A DNA stretch of 64,000 nucleotides from JAJFUE01 sp039683515 (GCA_039683515.1 JBDKRG010000016.1:62001-126000); one strand, 5' to 3'. Counted from the first letter of the stretch, positions 30,801 through 40,011 are shown. Made by a program: numbers and translations. Notes: generated by a model from the letters alone, not told the origin.

Positions 30801-33477
30801 GGTCGAGCGCGAGAACGAACCGAGCCTGATCAAGCTCAAGCTCGACAAGGAGAGCGTCGAGATCGGCCGGTCGGCACGGCTGCGGATCGAGTCGCCGTTC
30901 GACGGCAAGGGGGTGATCGTCGTCCAGGGCGAGCACATCAACCGGCTCATGCCGGTCGACGTCCGCGGCGGCTCGACGGTCGTCGACGTGCCGGTCGAGG
31001 CCGCCTGGGCGCCCAACGTGTGGCTCGAGGTCACGGTCATCCACGCGGTCGAAAAGGGGCGCAAGCAGGTCTATCCGTTCTCGAGCTTCGCGGCCGTCCC
31101 GCTCCTCGTGCGCGACCCGGCCAGACGGATCGACGTGGCGCTCGGCGGTCTGCCGAAGGAAATCCTGCCGGGCTCGCCGCTGCCGGTCGCGATCAGGACC
31201 GTCGACAGCCGGGGCAAGCCGATTCCGGCGGAGGTGACGCTTGCGGCGGTCGACGAGGGGATCCACATGCTGACCGGCTACAAGACCCCCGACCCGGTCG
31301 GGTGGTTCGGCCGGCTGCGCTCGCCGGACTTTAACCGCGCGCACTATTACGACAAGATCGCGTCGGAGTTCAACGCCCCCAAGGCGGGCGGCGACGGCGC
31401 CGGGCCCGAGCGGCTCGGCCGGCCGGCGCGGACGTGGATCCGCACGGTGGCGTTGTGGACGGGCCGTGTCACGACCGGGGCCGACGGCGCCGCGTCGGTG
31501 ACGCTCGCGATCCCGGCCTACTTCAGCGGCCAGCTGCGCCTGGTGGCGGTGGCGGCCGACCCGCGCGCCGCCGGCGCCCGCGAGGAGCGCCTGTTCGTCC
31601 GCCGGCCGTGGATGCTGCAGACGAGCCTGCCGCGCTTCATGCTGCCGGGCGACGAGGCCCAGGCGCTGGCGACGGTCTACAACACGACCGACGCGACCGG
31701 CACGGTGCGCGTCTCGTTCGAGACGAGCGGCACGCTGATGCAGGGACATCGGGCCAAGGGCGAGGGGCCGATCGTCGTCGGGCCGAAGTCGGAGGCGACG
31801 GTGACACGGAACCTGGTCGCGGGCAAGGCCGTCGGCCAGGGCGAGCTGGTCTGGAAGGCCGAGGTCATCGGCCGCGACGGCCGCGTGACCGAGACGCTCG
31901 TCGAGCAGGCCTACCTGCCGGTGACCGAACCGGCGGCGTGGCAGACGCGGCGCACGCTGGCGGTCGTGGCGCCCGGCAAGTCGGCGACGTTCGACACGGC
32001 CGGCTTCATGCAGGACGACTGGACGCGGCTGTCGGTCACGGTCGGGGCCGACCCGCTCATCCGGCTCGAAAAGGCGCTCCAGAGCGTCGTCGGCTACCCG
32101 TACGGCTGCGTCGAGCAGACGACGTCGAAGCTGATGTCGCTCTACCTGCTGCGCAAGAACAGCGCCCTCATCGGCGACCTCGACCCGAAGATGGGGATGC
32201 TCGACGCCTACATCCGCGGCGGGATCGACCGGCTGCTGTCGATGCAGACCGGCTCGGGCGGGCTGGCGTATTGGCCCGGCCAGTACGAGCCCTATCCGTA
32301 CGGCTCGGTCTACGGGCTGCACTTCCTGACGCTCGTGCGCAACGGCCGCGAGTTCCCGGTCGACGCCGACAACTACGAGATCCTGCGCCGCTACGTGCGC
32401 CGGCTCGTGACCGAAAAGCGGAGCGATTCCAATTCGGATTACTACCTGCGGGCGTATGCGACGTATGTGCTCGCGCTTTCGGGCGACCCGGAGGCCCCGG
32501 CGCTGACCGAGTGGTTCCGGCTGCTTCAGATGCCCGAGTCGGGCCGGTGGCTGCTGGCCGCGGCGGTCGCGATCTCGACCAACGACATGGACCGCGTCAA
32601 ACTCTACATGCACGCGGCCAGGACGGCGCCGTACCTCGAGCGCGAGCAGGACGACACGCTCAACTCGCCGATCCGCAACGAGGCGGTCGAGCTCCTGTCG
32701 CTCGTCCACATGAAGGGCGACCGCGCCCGGATGCACAAGCGCGCCGAGGACCTCACGCAGTGGCTTCAGACCGAGCGCTGGGGAACGACGCAGGAGAACG
32801 CGTTCGTGATCGCGGCGCTCTGCCAGTATCTGGACCAGGTGACGTCGGGCGTCGAGCAGGCGCGCGGGCGGATCGAGTTCGGCGGCCGCCAGGCCGCCAT
32901 CGCCGGCCGCGACGTCTTCCGCAAAAAGCTCACGGGCCCCGGCGCCGGCTGCAAGGTGACCAACGACGGGCTGCACGACCTGTACGTGACGGCGGCGGCG
33001 GCCGGGATCCCGTCCGACGCGCAAACCTCGCCGGTCACGCAGGGGATGTCGATCGGCCGGCGCATCCTCGACAGCAAGGGCGAGACGGTCGACCCGGGCG
33101 CGCTGACGCACGGCGGCAGTTACGTCGTCGAGCTGGCGATCGGCTGCGAGCGCAACGTGAAGAACGTCGTCGTGACCGACCTCTTGCCGGCCGGGTTCGA
33201 GATCGACAACCCGCGGCTCAACCAGAGCGAGCGGACCGGGATCGTGCTGCCGCACGACTCGGTGCAGCCGACGCACCTGGAGATCCGCGACGAGCGGCTC
33301 GTGCTGGTGTTCAACAGCCTGGGGGCCACGTCCGGCGACGACAGGCATTACTACTACTACCTGGTCAACGCCGTGACGCCGGGCCGGTTCCAGCGCCCGC
33401 CGGTCGTGGCCGAGGCGATGTACGACCCGGCCGTGCGGGGCAGCTCGTCGCAGGAGGAAATCGTGGTGAAGAAGTAG
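27838..33477 (+). CDS. Alpha-2-macroglobulin family lipoprotein
   Basis: A 1879-residue envelope lipoprotein that traps foreign proteases. GTG at 27838 has GGAGG eight bases upstream. The signal peptide ends in the lipobox LGSC (Cys21). An Ig-like 'Big_5' domain (about 35-100) and macroglobulin-like domains follow, including the bait-adjacent block YADRDLYRPGETVHLRWIV and TLAAVDEGIHMLTGY. The thioester motif is CVEQ at Cys1424 (YGCVEQTT), so covalent trapping should be possible; an alpha/alpha-toroid domain and a receptor-binding-like C-terminus complete it. Bacterial homologues are usually paired with penicillin-binding protein 1C, but no pbpC gene lies next to it here. It stands alone between two repeat-type palindromes. 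Confidence 0.93.
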   Translation: MKRGVISVAAMLLLVLVLGSCTQGAGHEESLSVTGVVPPPGEKINGRLTVVFNQPIRQDGATTSPLVFTPPIAGEYEVGPNYINFKQSEPVTARLIECRVHESIRPARATASVAATTFTLTNFNFEADAFWPLDRATTSTVYGLQFTAPVKAEAVGDRLALALPDGRAVGFKVFPGNQASTVRVLTEPTTAPVTLTVAAGVPEEKGRFVTRHESVFKVEPERKKGVEPLKVYYASWENVERDRQRLYLYFSKNVTADAIAARLALTDVSTTVTRRLPFKVARAEDHQVTIELAAPDPTDIKVHLELPAGTEAEDKTTLPAPWKTDLAHRIQLEHEYSNWDNDDKGLALRLSYNQALKLDEVKTRLTIRPTVANMTIDQDSSNQISIRGDFATNTPYQVVLAPGITFAGWVKLKTALPVVVTSPEKLPTYLGFSDSERYYFPRRFGNAVPVKTRGIKEVSARLYKMFPNNIAVGISDLAQNDTLDMLDWSEQVGQARIAIAGRMNQLITTPVRMDVLTTAPVKGVYVLAVGAEGNEIRRIVLMTDMGALAHWQGSEAAVFVHNLFTLAPVASARVQVYSKKNQLLGETRTDAQGIARLGGFGATRGNPAVAVISSGKDYTFVALDRREETPPAMSAVQLSYNAKAYDGFVYADRDLYRPGETVHLRWIVRKNYGDALTSAPLVLNITAPNGRTALKKTVALSSLGTAGLDFATLDSYATGRYSASLTVPGSENAIGSYGFQLEEFVPLRMKTEVTPPAAPWVETGGEYTMQVRGRHLTGLPAQDRTAQARISFRSGYEFKDWPGYEFGNDVVKQIDTLELGEETTDADGVATFRFKAPSAAEATEPLIAHIVGYVYELGGRAVRGSVDTAYFPSPICLGVKVGGDDANDAVINVAAVAPDGKPADLDKVQVTLERETYDYYVRRLYSHYQPSWSNRFEKVQSDDVTLSNGLGRLSLNLKHYGFYRVRVSSPKTRQFSTISFYAWGGKPQVERENEPSLIKLKLDKESVEIGRSARLRIESPFDGKGVIVVQGEHINRLMPVDVRGGSTVVDVPVEAAWAPNVWLEVTVIHAVEKGRKQVYPFSSFAAVPLLVRDPARRIDVALGGLPKEILPGSPLPVAIRTVDSRGKPIPAEVTLAAVDEGIHMLTGYKTPDPVGWFGRLRSPDFNRAHYYDKIASEFNAPKAGGDGAGPERLGRPARTWIRTVALWTGRVTTGADGAASVTLAIPAYFSGQLRLVAVAADPRAAGAREERLFVRRPWMLQTSLPRFMLPGDEAQALATVYNTTDATGTVRVSFETSGTLMQGHRAKGEGPIVVGPKSEATVTRNLVAGKAVGQGELVWKAEVIGRDGRVTETLVEQAYLPVTEPAAWQTRRTLAVVAPGKSATFDTAGFMQDDWTRLSVTVGADPLIRLEKALQSVVGYPYGCVEQTTSKLMSLYLLRKNSALIGDLDPKMGMLDAYIRGGIDRLLSMQTGSGGLAYWPGQYEPYPYGSVYGLHFLTLVRNGREFPVDADNYEILRRYVRRLVTEKRSDSNSDYYLRAYATYVLALSGDPEAPALTEWFRLLQMPESGRWLLAAAVAISTNDMDRVKLYMHAARTAPYLEREQDDTLNSPIRNEAVELLSLVHMKGDRARMHKRAEDLTQWLQTERWGTTQENAFVIAALCQYLDQVTSGVEQARGRIEFGGRQAAIAGRDVFRKKLTGPGAGCKVTNDGLHDLYVTAAAAGIPSDAQTSPVTQGMSIGRRILDSKGETVDPGALTHGGSYVVELAIGCERNVKNVVVTDLLPAGFEIDNPRLNQSERTGIVLPHDSVQPTHLEIRDERLVLVFNSLGATSGDDRHYYYYLVNAVTPGRFQRPPVVAEAMYDPAVRGSSSQEEIVVKK

Positions 33478-33485
33478 GGTAATGC

Positions 33486-33532
33486 ATGGGTCCCATAGGA
33501 CCTATAGGACTTATAGGACCTATGGGACCCAT
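33486..33532. terminator. Palindromic repeat/bidirectional terminator
   Basis: Arms of 21 bases (33486-33506 and 33512-33532, one mismatch) made of GGGTCCCATAGG units enclose five bases. It lies between the convergent A2M gene and the YqaA-like gene. It belongs to the same repeat family as 27623-27655. Confidence 0.6.
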
Positions 33533-33543
33533 AACGCTCTAAT

Positions 33544-34098
33544 TTAATTCGACATTTTCCAAAAATACCAAGCGTAAAACAGAACCCAGCAGGCGGCATG
33601 GATCCTGTATTTCGCGGGGAGGCTGAGGCGTTTGAGCGTGTTGGCGATCAGGCTCGCCAATCCGCACACGATCAGAAACCGCGCGGCGCGGGCCAGGGCG
33701 CTGGCGATCATGAACTGGATGAACGAAACGCGGAGCCGGCCGGCGTGGACGGCGTAGACCTTGTAAGGGACCCCCGCCGCGGCGCCCGTGAAGAAGGCCG
33801 GCCAGCCGTCCGTTTCGAGCCGCGCGCCGGCGTTGTCGACCATCGCGGTTGAAATCGCGGGGACGTGATCGACAAATCGCATGGCCTGGGTTGGGTTCGC
33901 CGCGCCCCAGCCGAACATGATCGCGCCGCCGATCAGCGCGCCGACGATCGCCGCCGCGGTCGCGCGCAGGCAGCCCTTCCATCCACGCAGCACCACCCGG
34001 CTCAGCAGCACGTCCGGCACGATAAAGAAGAACGTCGCCTCGGCAAGGCCCCAGGCGAGGGAGACGGCGTCGGTGCGGGTTGGAGCGCGTTGCGGCAT
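33544..34098 (-). CDS. VTT/YqaA-like membrane protein
   Basis: A 184-residue membrane protein with four or five hydrophobic segments. The pattern AWGLAEATFFFIVPDVLLS at the start, then GAAAGVPYKVYAVHAG...SFIQFMIASALARAARFLI near the C-terminus, resembles the SNARE-associated/VTT (DedA-YqaA) fold, in which a re-entrant loop precedes a G-x-x-x-K/R helix. The family is linked to lipid flipping, which would fit the lipid-synthesis genes next to it on the opposite strand; this is inference. It is monocistronic and convergent with the A2M gene. Confidence 0.6.
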   Translation of the reverse strand: MPQRAPTRTDAVSLAWGLAEATFFFIVPDVLLSRVVLRGWKGCLRATAAAIVGALIGGAIMFGWGAANPTQAMRFVDHVPAISTAMVDNAGARLETDGWPAFFTGAAAGVPYKVYAVHAGRLRVSFIQFMIASALARAARFLIVCGLASLIANTLKRLSLPAKYRIHAACWVLFYAWYFWKMSN

Positions 34099-34205
34099 GT
34101 GTGACCGATGCGGTGGCGCGTTGCCTCAGAAACTTCACTTGAGAACTACCGGCGGGTTACACTATTGTCAAGCTGTCCGTCCAAACCAAGCAGCGAGGGC
34201 CTGCC

Positions 34206-34829
34206 ATGCCCAGCATTTATGACGTCAAGCCGGCTTTCCAGAATCGGCTGCGGCCGCTTTCGGAGCACATGGTGCGCGCGGGGTTCACGGCCAACCAGGT
34301 GACACTCGTCGCGCTGGTCATGTCGATCCTGCTCGGGCTGCTGATGGCCGTCGCGGCGCCGTCGCGGCCGGTGCTGCTGCTGTTGCCGATCTGGCTGTTC
34401 GCGCGGATGGCGCTCAACGCGATCGACGGGATGCTCGCGCGCGAGCATCGCATGAAGAGCAATCTCGGCGCGCTGCTCAACGAGCTGGGCGACGTGATCG
34501 CCGACGCCGCGCTCTACCTGCCGCTGGCGCTGTGGCTCACGCCGGTGTCGCGCGCGGCGATGGTCATCGTCGTCGTGCTCGGGATCGTGAGCGAGCTGGC
34601 CGGGATCGCCGCCGTGCAGATCGGCGCCACCCGCCGCTACGACGGCCCGATGGGCAAGAGCGACCGCGCCTTCTGGCTGGGCGCCCTGGCGCTGCTGCTC
34701 ATGTTCGGCCTTCCGCCGGGCCGGCTCACGGCGCTCATCCTGCTCATCATGATCGTGATGCTGGCCAGGACGATCTACAACCGCGCGAGCCGCGCGCTCG
34801 CCGAAGCCCCGCCCGTGGCCGGAGATTAA
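34206..34829 (+). CDS. CDP-alcohol phosphatidyltransferase family (YnbA-like, atypical motif)
   Basis: A 207-residue membrane enzyme of phospholipid head-group transfer, with about six membrane segments. The family motif D(x2)DG(x2)AR(x8)G(x3)D(x3)D appears as NAIDGMLAREHRMKSNLG...N...D: the second and fourth aspartates are kept but the first and third are Asn. These aspartates bind the two metal ions in classic members. The NAIDGMLARE and LNELGDVIADAALYLP blocks resemble E. coli YnbA as I recall it, so the substitutions may define a subfamily with a different substrate. It is followed at one base by cdsA and then plsC, an arrangement like ynbAB. A start with MPSIYDVKP is usual for that group. 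Confidence 0.85.
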   Translation: MPSIYDVKPAFQNRLRPLSEHMVRAGFTANQVTLVALVMSILLGLLMAVAAPSRPVLLLLPIWLFARMALNAIDGMLAREHRMKSNLGALLNELGDVIADAALYLPLALWLTPVSRAAMVIVVVLGIVSELAGIAAVQIGATRRYDGPMGKSDRAFWLGALALLLMFGLPPGRLTALILLIMIVMLARTIYNRASRALAEAPPVAGD

Positions 34830-34830
34830 T

Positions 34831-35779
<949 letters not shown>

Positions 35780-35793
<14 letters not shown>

Positions 35794-36442
35794 GACCAAA
35801 CCCTACGGCCTGCTGAGGCAGCTGTTCTTTGCGCTCGTGGTGCGGCCGTTCACGCTCGTCGCGCTCGGCCTGAACGTGCGCGGGAGCGAGCGGCTGCCGT
35901 TCCGCGGCCCGGCGATCATCGTGGCCAACCACAACAGCCACCTCGACACGCTCGCGCTCATGACGCTCTTCCCGCTGAGCGTGCTGCGGATCGTGCGCCC
36001 CGTCGCCGCGGCCGACTATTTCTTGAAGAACAAGTACGTGGCCTGGCTCGCGCTGCGGCTCATCGGGATCATCCCGATCGCGCGCGCCGAGATCGGCCAC
36101 AAGCACGACCCGCTCGAGCCGTGCTACCGCGCGCTCGAGCGCGGCGAGATCCTGATCGTCTTCCCCGAGGGGAGCCGCGGCGAGCCCGAGCGGCTCGGCA
36201 AGTTCAAGACCGGCGTGGCGCACCTGGCCGAAAAGTTCGCGCACGCCCCGGTCATCCCGGTCTTCATGCACGGCATGGGCAAGGCGCTGCCGCGCGGCGA
36301 GGCGATCTTCGTCCCGTTCTTCTGCGACATCTGCGTCGGCGAGCCGTTCACGTGGCCCGGCGACCGGAAGGCCTTCATGGATCACATGGAAGAGACGATG
36401 AAAGACCTGGCCGGCCAGCTCCAGCCGCCGGAGTGGGAGTGA
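35780..36442 (+). CDS. PlsC-type 1-acylglycerol-3-phosphate acyltransferase
   Basis: A 220-residue membrane-associated acyltransferase. The catalytic HX4D box is NHNSHLD (about residue 51-57), and the glycerophosphate-binding block FPEGSRGEPERLGKFKTGV follows at about 132-150. VIPVFMHGMGKALPRG is the fourth family block. It probably makes phosphatidic acid for the CdsA-like enzyme encoded immediately upstream, with which it overlaps by 14 bases (translational coupling). The length is typical for PlsC. Confidence 0.9.
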
Positions 36443-36713
36443 GTGGGGGGAGATGAGCGATGAGAGATGAGAAACCGCCTCGGATAACAAAAGTTCTCCG
36501 TTCGCGCTCGTCATCGTAACCGGGCAAAGCCAGGACCAATTGGGTTGATTGGTATAAGCGGCCAAGGGCGCGAATCATACCAGCCTGGGGCACAGCGAAG
36601 CGGAGCCCCAGGTCAACGATGTGTCCAGCCGAGCACTGAAAGCGCGATTCATTACCGCGCCGAGTATTCGAATCCATCCCATGTGCCGTCGAACCGGAAA
36701 TCCAGACCACAAT
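36443..36713. repeat. Spacer with half copy of the 41.5-kb palindromic element
   Basis: At 36557-36656 the sequence GGGCGCGAATCATACCAGCC and the following ~80 bases match, with scattered changes, the right half of the inverted-repeat element at 41499-41698. A GATGAGCGATGAGAGATGAG simple repeat (about 36452-36470) is also present (compare 11780-11812). No gene is seen. Confidence 0.65.
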
Positions 36714-39401
36714 CTACTTCGTCTTGAATTTCCACGGCAGCGGATCGAGCGGGTCGCCGGTCTCGGCGCGGAAGTTTTGGAAGAGCTTGTTGTTCAGGCT
36801 GAGCTCGTAGCTCGTGCCGGGCTTGAGGCGGACCGGCAGCGTGCAGGTCTTGCGGTCGTCGCTCCACGTCGCCTTGCCCGCGATCTCAGGGAAATTTTTG
36901 CCGCCGCCGACCCATGACGACCCGGCCGCCATCGGCCGGTCGAACGTCACGCGCAGCCGGCCGAGCGTGGGGCTTACGTCCTCGGCGTTGTGCGCCGGCT
37001 CGAGCTTGAGGGCGACCGGCGTCTTTTGATCGAGCGCCGGCAGCGTGCGGCTTTCCTCCTCGAAGAACCGCGCGATGCGCGGCATGAACGACTCGATCGT
37101 CGGGTAGCGGCCGCGGTCGGCTTCGTATTCGTCGAGGAGCTTGACGAGCCGCGGCGTCCACACGAAGCCGCAATCGACCTCGTGGTTGGCCGCCTGCAGC
37201 CCCCAGAACTCGCCGCGGTACTGCGTGACGTAGCGCACCTGGGCGGCGCGCACCATCGACTCGTAGATCATGGCCTCCCAGCTGCCGTACGACTGGCTCG
37301 AGAGCTTGGCCCTGACGCGCGGGAAGATCGCCTTGGCGGGTTTTTCCAGCTCGCGCATGTGCCCCTTGAGGATCGGGTTGGAGTAGGAGTGGTTGAATTC
37401 GTGGGCGACGACGCCGGAGGCCTCGCGGCTGAACGCCGGCGCGCCGTGGCGGTCCGGGAACCAGACGCCGAGGATGCAGTAGATCTCCTCGCGGTCGCCG
37501 ACGCGGCGGCTCGGGCCGATGTTGAGCCCGCCCATCAGCGGCGCGACGACGATGCGGAAATCCGCCCCCGGCCGCGCGCCGAAGAACCTGTCGAACCAGT
37601 CCAGGTGCATGTCGCGCTCGATCACGCGCCGCGCGCGGTCGCAGGTGTCGTTGTAGAAGTCCAAGTGATTGTTGAAGAACTTGTCGAACCGCGTGACCTG
37701 CGCGAACTGGCGCGCCTGGTCGAGGAATTCGGAGATTTGCTCCTTGGGGAAATGCTCGTCGAGCGAGGCGACGTCGACGTTCCATTTCGCGTCGCCGATC
37801 AGCGTATCCAGCCCCATGGGCAGGCGGATGGCGAGCATCATCGGCGCGGCGAACCTGACGCCGTGGGTTTTCCTGAGGTTTTTTGCGAGCTGGATCGCCG
37901 GGTGATTCCTGCGGCCGCCGAACCAGCGGTCGACGTCGCGGTTGTAGCCGGCCACGACGCCGCGGTTGTACTCGTCGTTGCCCGCCAGCCGGAAGATGAT
38001 GCTGATCAGCTCGATGCGCGGGTCGACGCTGATCCTGAGGGGGGTCGTCACGCTCGTGCCGCGCGCGGAGCGCGCCGCGCCCTTGCGCGTTTCGAACGTC
38101 CAGAAGATCGGGTCGAGCGGCACGCCCACGGCGCTCTGGAAATCGGTACGGCCGCTGCCGTTGAGGCTGAGCTGATACTGCCAGTCCGGCTCGAGCCGCA
38201 CCGGGAGCGAGCAGGTCTTGCGGTCGTCGGACCAGCGGGCCTGCTGCTCGGTCTGCGAGCCCGGGTAGTGCTCGCCCTCGCCGACCCACGCGAACCCCGG
38301 CCCCATCGGCACGTTGAACGTCACGCGCAGCTCGGCCAGGTCGGGGTCGATCCCCCCCTCGCCCGACTGCGGATCCATCCTGACGACCTGCGGCTTGAGG
38401 CCGAGGCGGATCGTTTCGCGGTCGGCCCCCTGCGTCACGAAATAGACGGCGGCCGGGTCCACCGCCATGCCGGCGCGCGAGCGGAACCCGCGCTCGGTCT
38501 TGGAGTTGATCCCGATGCGGTAAAACCGGCCCGGCTCGAGCTTGACCGGATACATCGCGGTGCGCGCGTCGATCCAGCGCGGGCTCTCGCCGGGCGCCAG
38601 CGGCGGCCGCCAGGCGTCGCCCGTCCACGAATGGCTCGTCTCCATGTCCTGGTTGAACGTCACGCGGATGGCGTCGAGCGTGGCGCTGACTTCGGTGTCG
38701 CCCGGGTCGGGGCTCAGGCGGACGATCCGCGGCGGCTCGGACTGGTCGGCCTGCGGGAGCTGCTGGTCGTGAAGCCCCTCGAGCATCTGGATCTTGAGCG
38801 GCGTGGCGGGCTCCATGCCGACGAACGCCAGCTGGTCGCTCGACACGAGCATCAGGCGGACCTTGTCGGCGTCGGCGCGGCCGTCGACGACGACGTAGCC
38901 GACGGGGCCGGCCTCGTCGACGCGGACGCGCAGGTGATGCGTGTGCAGCCCCGGCGGCAGGTCCTTCGCGAAGGCCCCCTCCATCTCCTTCGGCCGGCGC
39001 GGCCTGAACGTCGGCGCGGGCCGGAACGTGATCAGGAAGCTGGTTCCGCCGGCGGTGGACGGGGGCGCGAACCGCGCGCCGGCGAGAGCCTTGGGGAGCG
39101 CCTCGCGCCTGACGTTGACCTCGGAGGCGCCGGCCAGCTGCAGGATTTCGGTGATCTTATCGATCGTGCCGTAGTCGGCCTCGGGGTCGGCGACGATTTC
39201 GGCCGCGCGGCCGTTGGCCTCTTTCGCGAGCCGTTTCTGAAGGTCGTCGAGCGAGATCGGCTGGTCGCCAAGGAAGATCGGCTCGATGAGCTCGGGGCGC
39301 GGCGCGTGCCCCACGCGCACAACGAGCGCGTCGGCGGCCGAAGCGATCGACGCGGCCGCGAAGAGCAATGCCAGGACAACAACACGAATCAGTCGCAACA
39401 T
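36714..39401 (-). CDS. DUF4932-type zincin with Ig-like domains and ExbD-like N-terminus
   Basis: An 895-residue secreted protein with a signal peptide (cleavage near SAA/DA, residue 22). Residues ~25-105 read like the periplasmic ExbD/TolR domain (ISLDDLQKRLAKEA...DPEADYGTIDKITEILQLAGASEVNV). Three SbsA-type Ig-like domains are recognised by SDDRKTC(T/S)LPVRL(K/E)P repeats: two before and one after the central domain. That domain (about 480-770) is of the DUF4932 type with a zinc-peptidase motif HEFNHSYSNP. Substrates are unknown. The gene lies on its own, downstream of repeats and a short RNA gene. The combination suggests an envelope or extracellular metallopeptidase. Confidence 0.75.
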   Translation of the reverse strand: MLRLIRVVVLALLFAAASIASAADALVVRVGHAPRPELIEPIFLGDQPISLDDLQKRLAKEANGRAAEIVADPEADYGTIDKITEILQLAGASEVNVRREALPKALAGARFAPPSTAGGTSFLITFRPAPTFRPRRPKEMEGAFAKDLPPGLHTHHLRVRVDEAGPVGYVVVDGRADADKVRLMLVSSDQLAFVGMEPATPLKIQMLEGLHDQQLPQADQSEPPRIVRLSPDPGDTEVSATLDAIRVTFNQDMETSHSWTGDAWRPPLAPGESPRWIDARTAMYPVKLEPGRFYRIGINSKTERGFRSRAGMAVDPAAVYFVTQGADRETIRLGLKPQVVRMDPQSGEGGIDPDLAELRVTFNVPMGPGFAWVGEGEHYPGSQTEQQARWSDDRKTCSLPVRLEPDWQYQLSLNGSGRTDFQSAVGVPLDPIFWTFETRKGAARSARGTSVTTPLRISVDPRIELISIIFRLAGNDEYNRGVVAGYNRDVDRWFGGRRNHPAIQLAKNLRKTHGVRFAAPMMLAIRLPMGLDTLIGDAKWNVDVASLDEHFPKEQISEFLDQARQFAQVTRFDKFFNNHLDFYNDTCDRARRVIERDMHLDWFDRFFGARPGADFRIVVAPLMGGLNIGPSRRVGDREEIYCILGVWFPDRHGAPAFSREASGVVAHEFNHSYSNPILKGHMRELEKPAKAIFPRVRAKLSSQSYGSWEAMIYESMVRAAQVRYVTQYRGEFWGLQAANHEVDCGFVWTPRLVKLLDEYEADRGRYPTIESFMPRIARFFEEESRTLPALDQKTPVALKLEPAHNAEDVSPTLGRLRVTFDRPMAAGSSWVGGGKNFPEIAGKATWSDDRKTCTLPVRLKPGTSYELSLNNKLFQNFRAETGDPLDPLPWKFKTK

Positions 39402-39435
39402 GTCACCCGACCATCGGATCTGAATCTCTCAACTA

Positions 39436-39674
39436 TTGATTACGCCAAGACGCCTGGATCGCCAAGGAAAGAATTTTGTTTTTGTCGCAGAGGAGCAGAG
39501 ATGGGCCGAGATGCAGAGAAAAAGAAATTCCAGATTTCACACAGAGACACAGAGGGACAGAGGACACAGAAATAAAAATCCAGATCTCTGCGCTCTCTGC
39601 CCTACTCGGTGTCTCCGCGCCAAAAATTCTTTCGATTTTCGATTACGATTACGAGCACGACGCACGAGCACGAG
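39436..39674. repeat. Cluster of interspersed simple repeats
   Basis: It contains CCAAGACGCC...GATCGCCAAGG (39448-39470), a CACAGAGACACAGAGGGACAG run with its near-inverted partner CTCTGCGCTCTCTGCC (39540-39602), and the composite GATTACGATTACGAGCACGA repeat (39638-39674), which is the reverse complement of the repeat at 2415-2450. Reading frames across it are artefacts. Confidence 0.75.
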
Positions 39675-39712
39675 GACTTCCGACAGCTTTTCGTGGGAGC
39701 ACGAGGACATAT

Positions 39713-39897
39713 GAAACGCCCGCGGGAAACCTTTTTGGCGGCTCGACCCGCGGGCGTTTGTGAACATTCGGTGGACTGATGGGATTAACGGTAACCTCGC
39801 CGCAGATCCCAAGCCGCATTCTCGAGGCAAGGCTACTTACGTCTCAGCCACCTCGCTGGTACTATGTATGGACATTGGACCACCTCCTTTCCGCGTG
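39713..39897 (-). ncRNA. Candidate short structured RNA/leader-peptide gene with extended anti-16S sequence
   Basis: Predicted transcript of about 185 bases on the minus strand. It begins a few bases before GGAAAGGAGGTGGTCC (39892-39877). Compared with the usual 16S rRNA 3' end (GGAUCACCUCCUUUCU), all 16 positions can pair: 14 Watson-Crick and two G-U. A 12-codon frame follows (separate entry). The next ~75 bases can fold (for example GGGAT...ATCCC and CCTCG...CGAGG arms). The 3' end is a 13-bp stem AAACGCCCGCGGG (39713-39725 plus strand) with CCCGCGGGCGTTT (39750-39762). A good promoter lies just upstream. Whether it acts as RNA, as peptide, or by binding ribosomes is unknown. Confidence 0.6.
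39837..39875 (-). CDS. Possible 12-residue peptide MSIHSTSEVAET
   Basis: ATG at 39875 lies seven bases after GGAGG within the extended Shine-Dalgarno sequence, and TAA is at 39837-39839. The initiation signal is the strongest in the window, yet the product is only 12 residues. It may be a leader peptide, or the start may serve ribosome recruitment only. No homologue is claimed. Confidence 0.45.
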   Translation of the reverse strand: MSIHSTSEVAET

Positions 39898-39902
39898 CCT
39901 CA

Positions 39903-39931
39903 AGTATCCACATTGGGGCGGTGCGCGTCAA
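39903..39931 (-). promoter_or_regulatory. Promoter of the short RNA gene
   Basis: Minus strand: TTGACG (39931-39926), 17-base spacer, GATACT (39908-39903). Transcription should begin near 39896, so the RNA would start almost directly with the anti-16S sequence. Confidence 0.75.
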
Positions 39932-39982
39932 GTGGGTAAATTCAATATTTAGAGTTTTTTATGACGTTCGCGTGGGGGCAAT

Positions 39983-40011
39983 GCAGTAGCCCGAGCGTCA
40001 GCGAGGGATTT
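39983..40011 (+). repeat. REP copy 1 (GTAGCCCGAGCGTCAGCGAGGG)
   Basis: A ~29-bp REP-type sequence with a CCCGAGCGT/GCGAGGG imperfect palindrome. It lies downstream of the RAYT gene (minus strand) and matches copies 2 and 3. Confidence 0.75.

Noticed and set aside
27895..33348. 1817-codon minus-strand open frame across the A2M gene
   Set aside because: Composition is Arg/Asp/Gly-rich shadow sequence; the plus strand has a lipobox and thioester motif.
38105..38160. Coding stretch GRTDFQSAV in the DUF4932 protein, resembling repeat-derived TDFQS strings of PVC proteins
   Set aside because: It aligns with the matching positions of the other Ig-like repeats of the same protein, so it is ordinary domain sequence.
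39436..39763. Short plus-strand frames rich in HRDTE/EHDARA-type strings
   Set aside because: They are translations of interspersed simple repeats.
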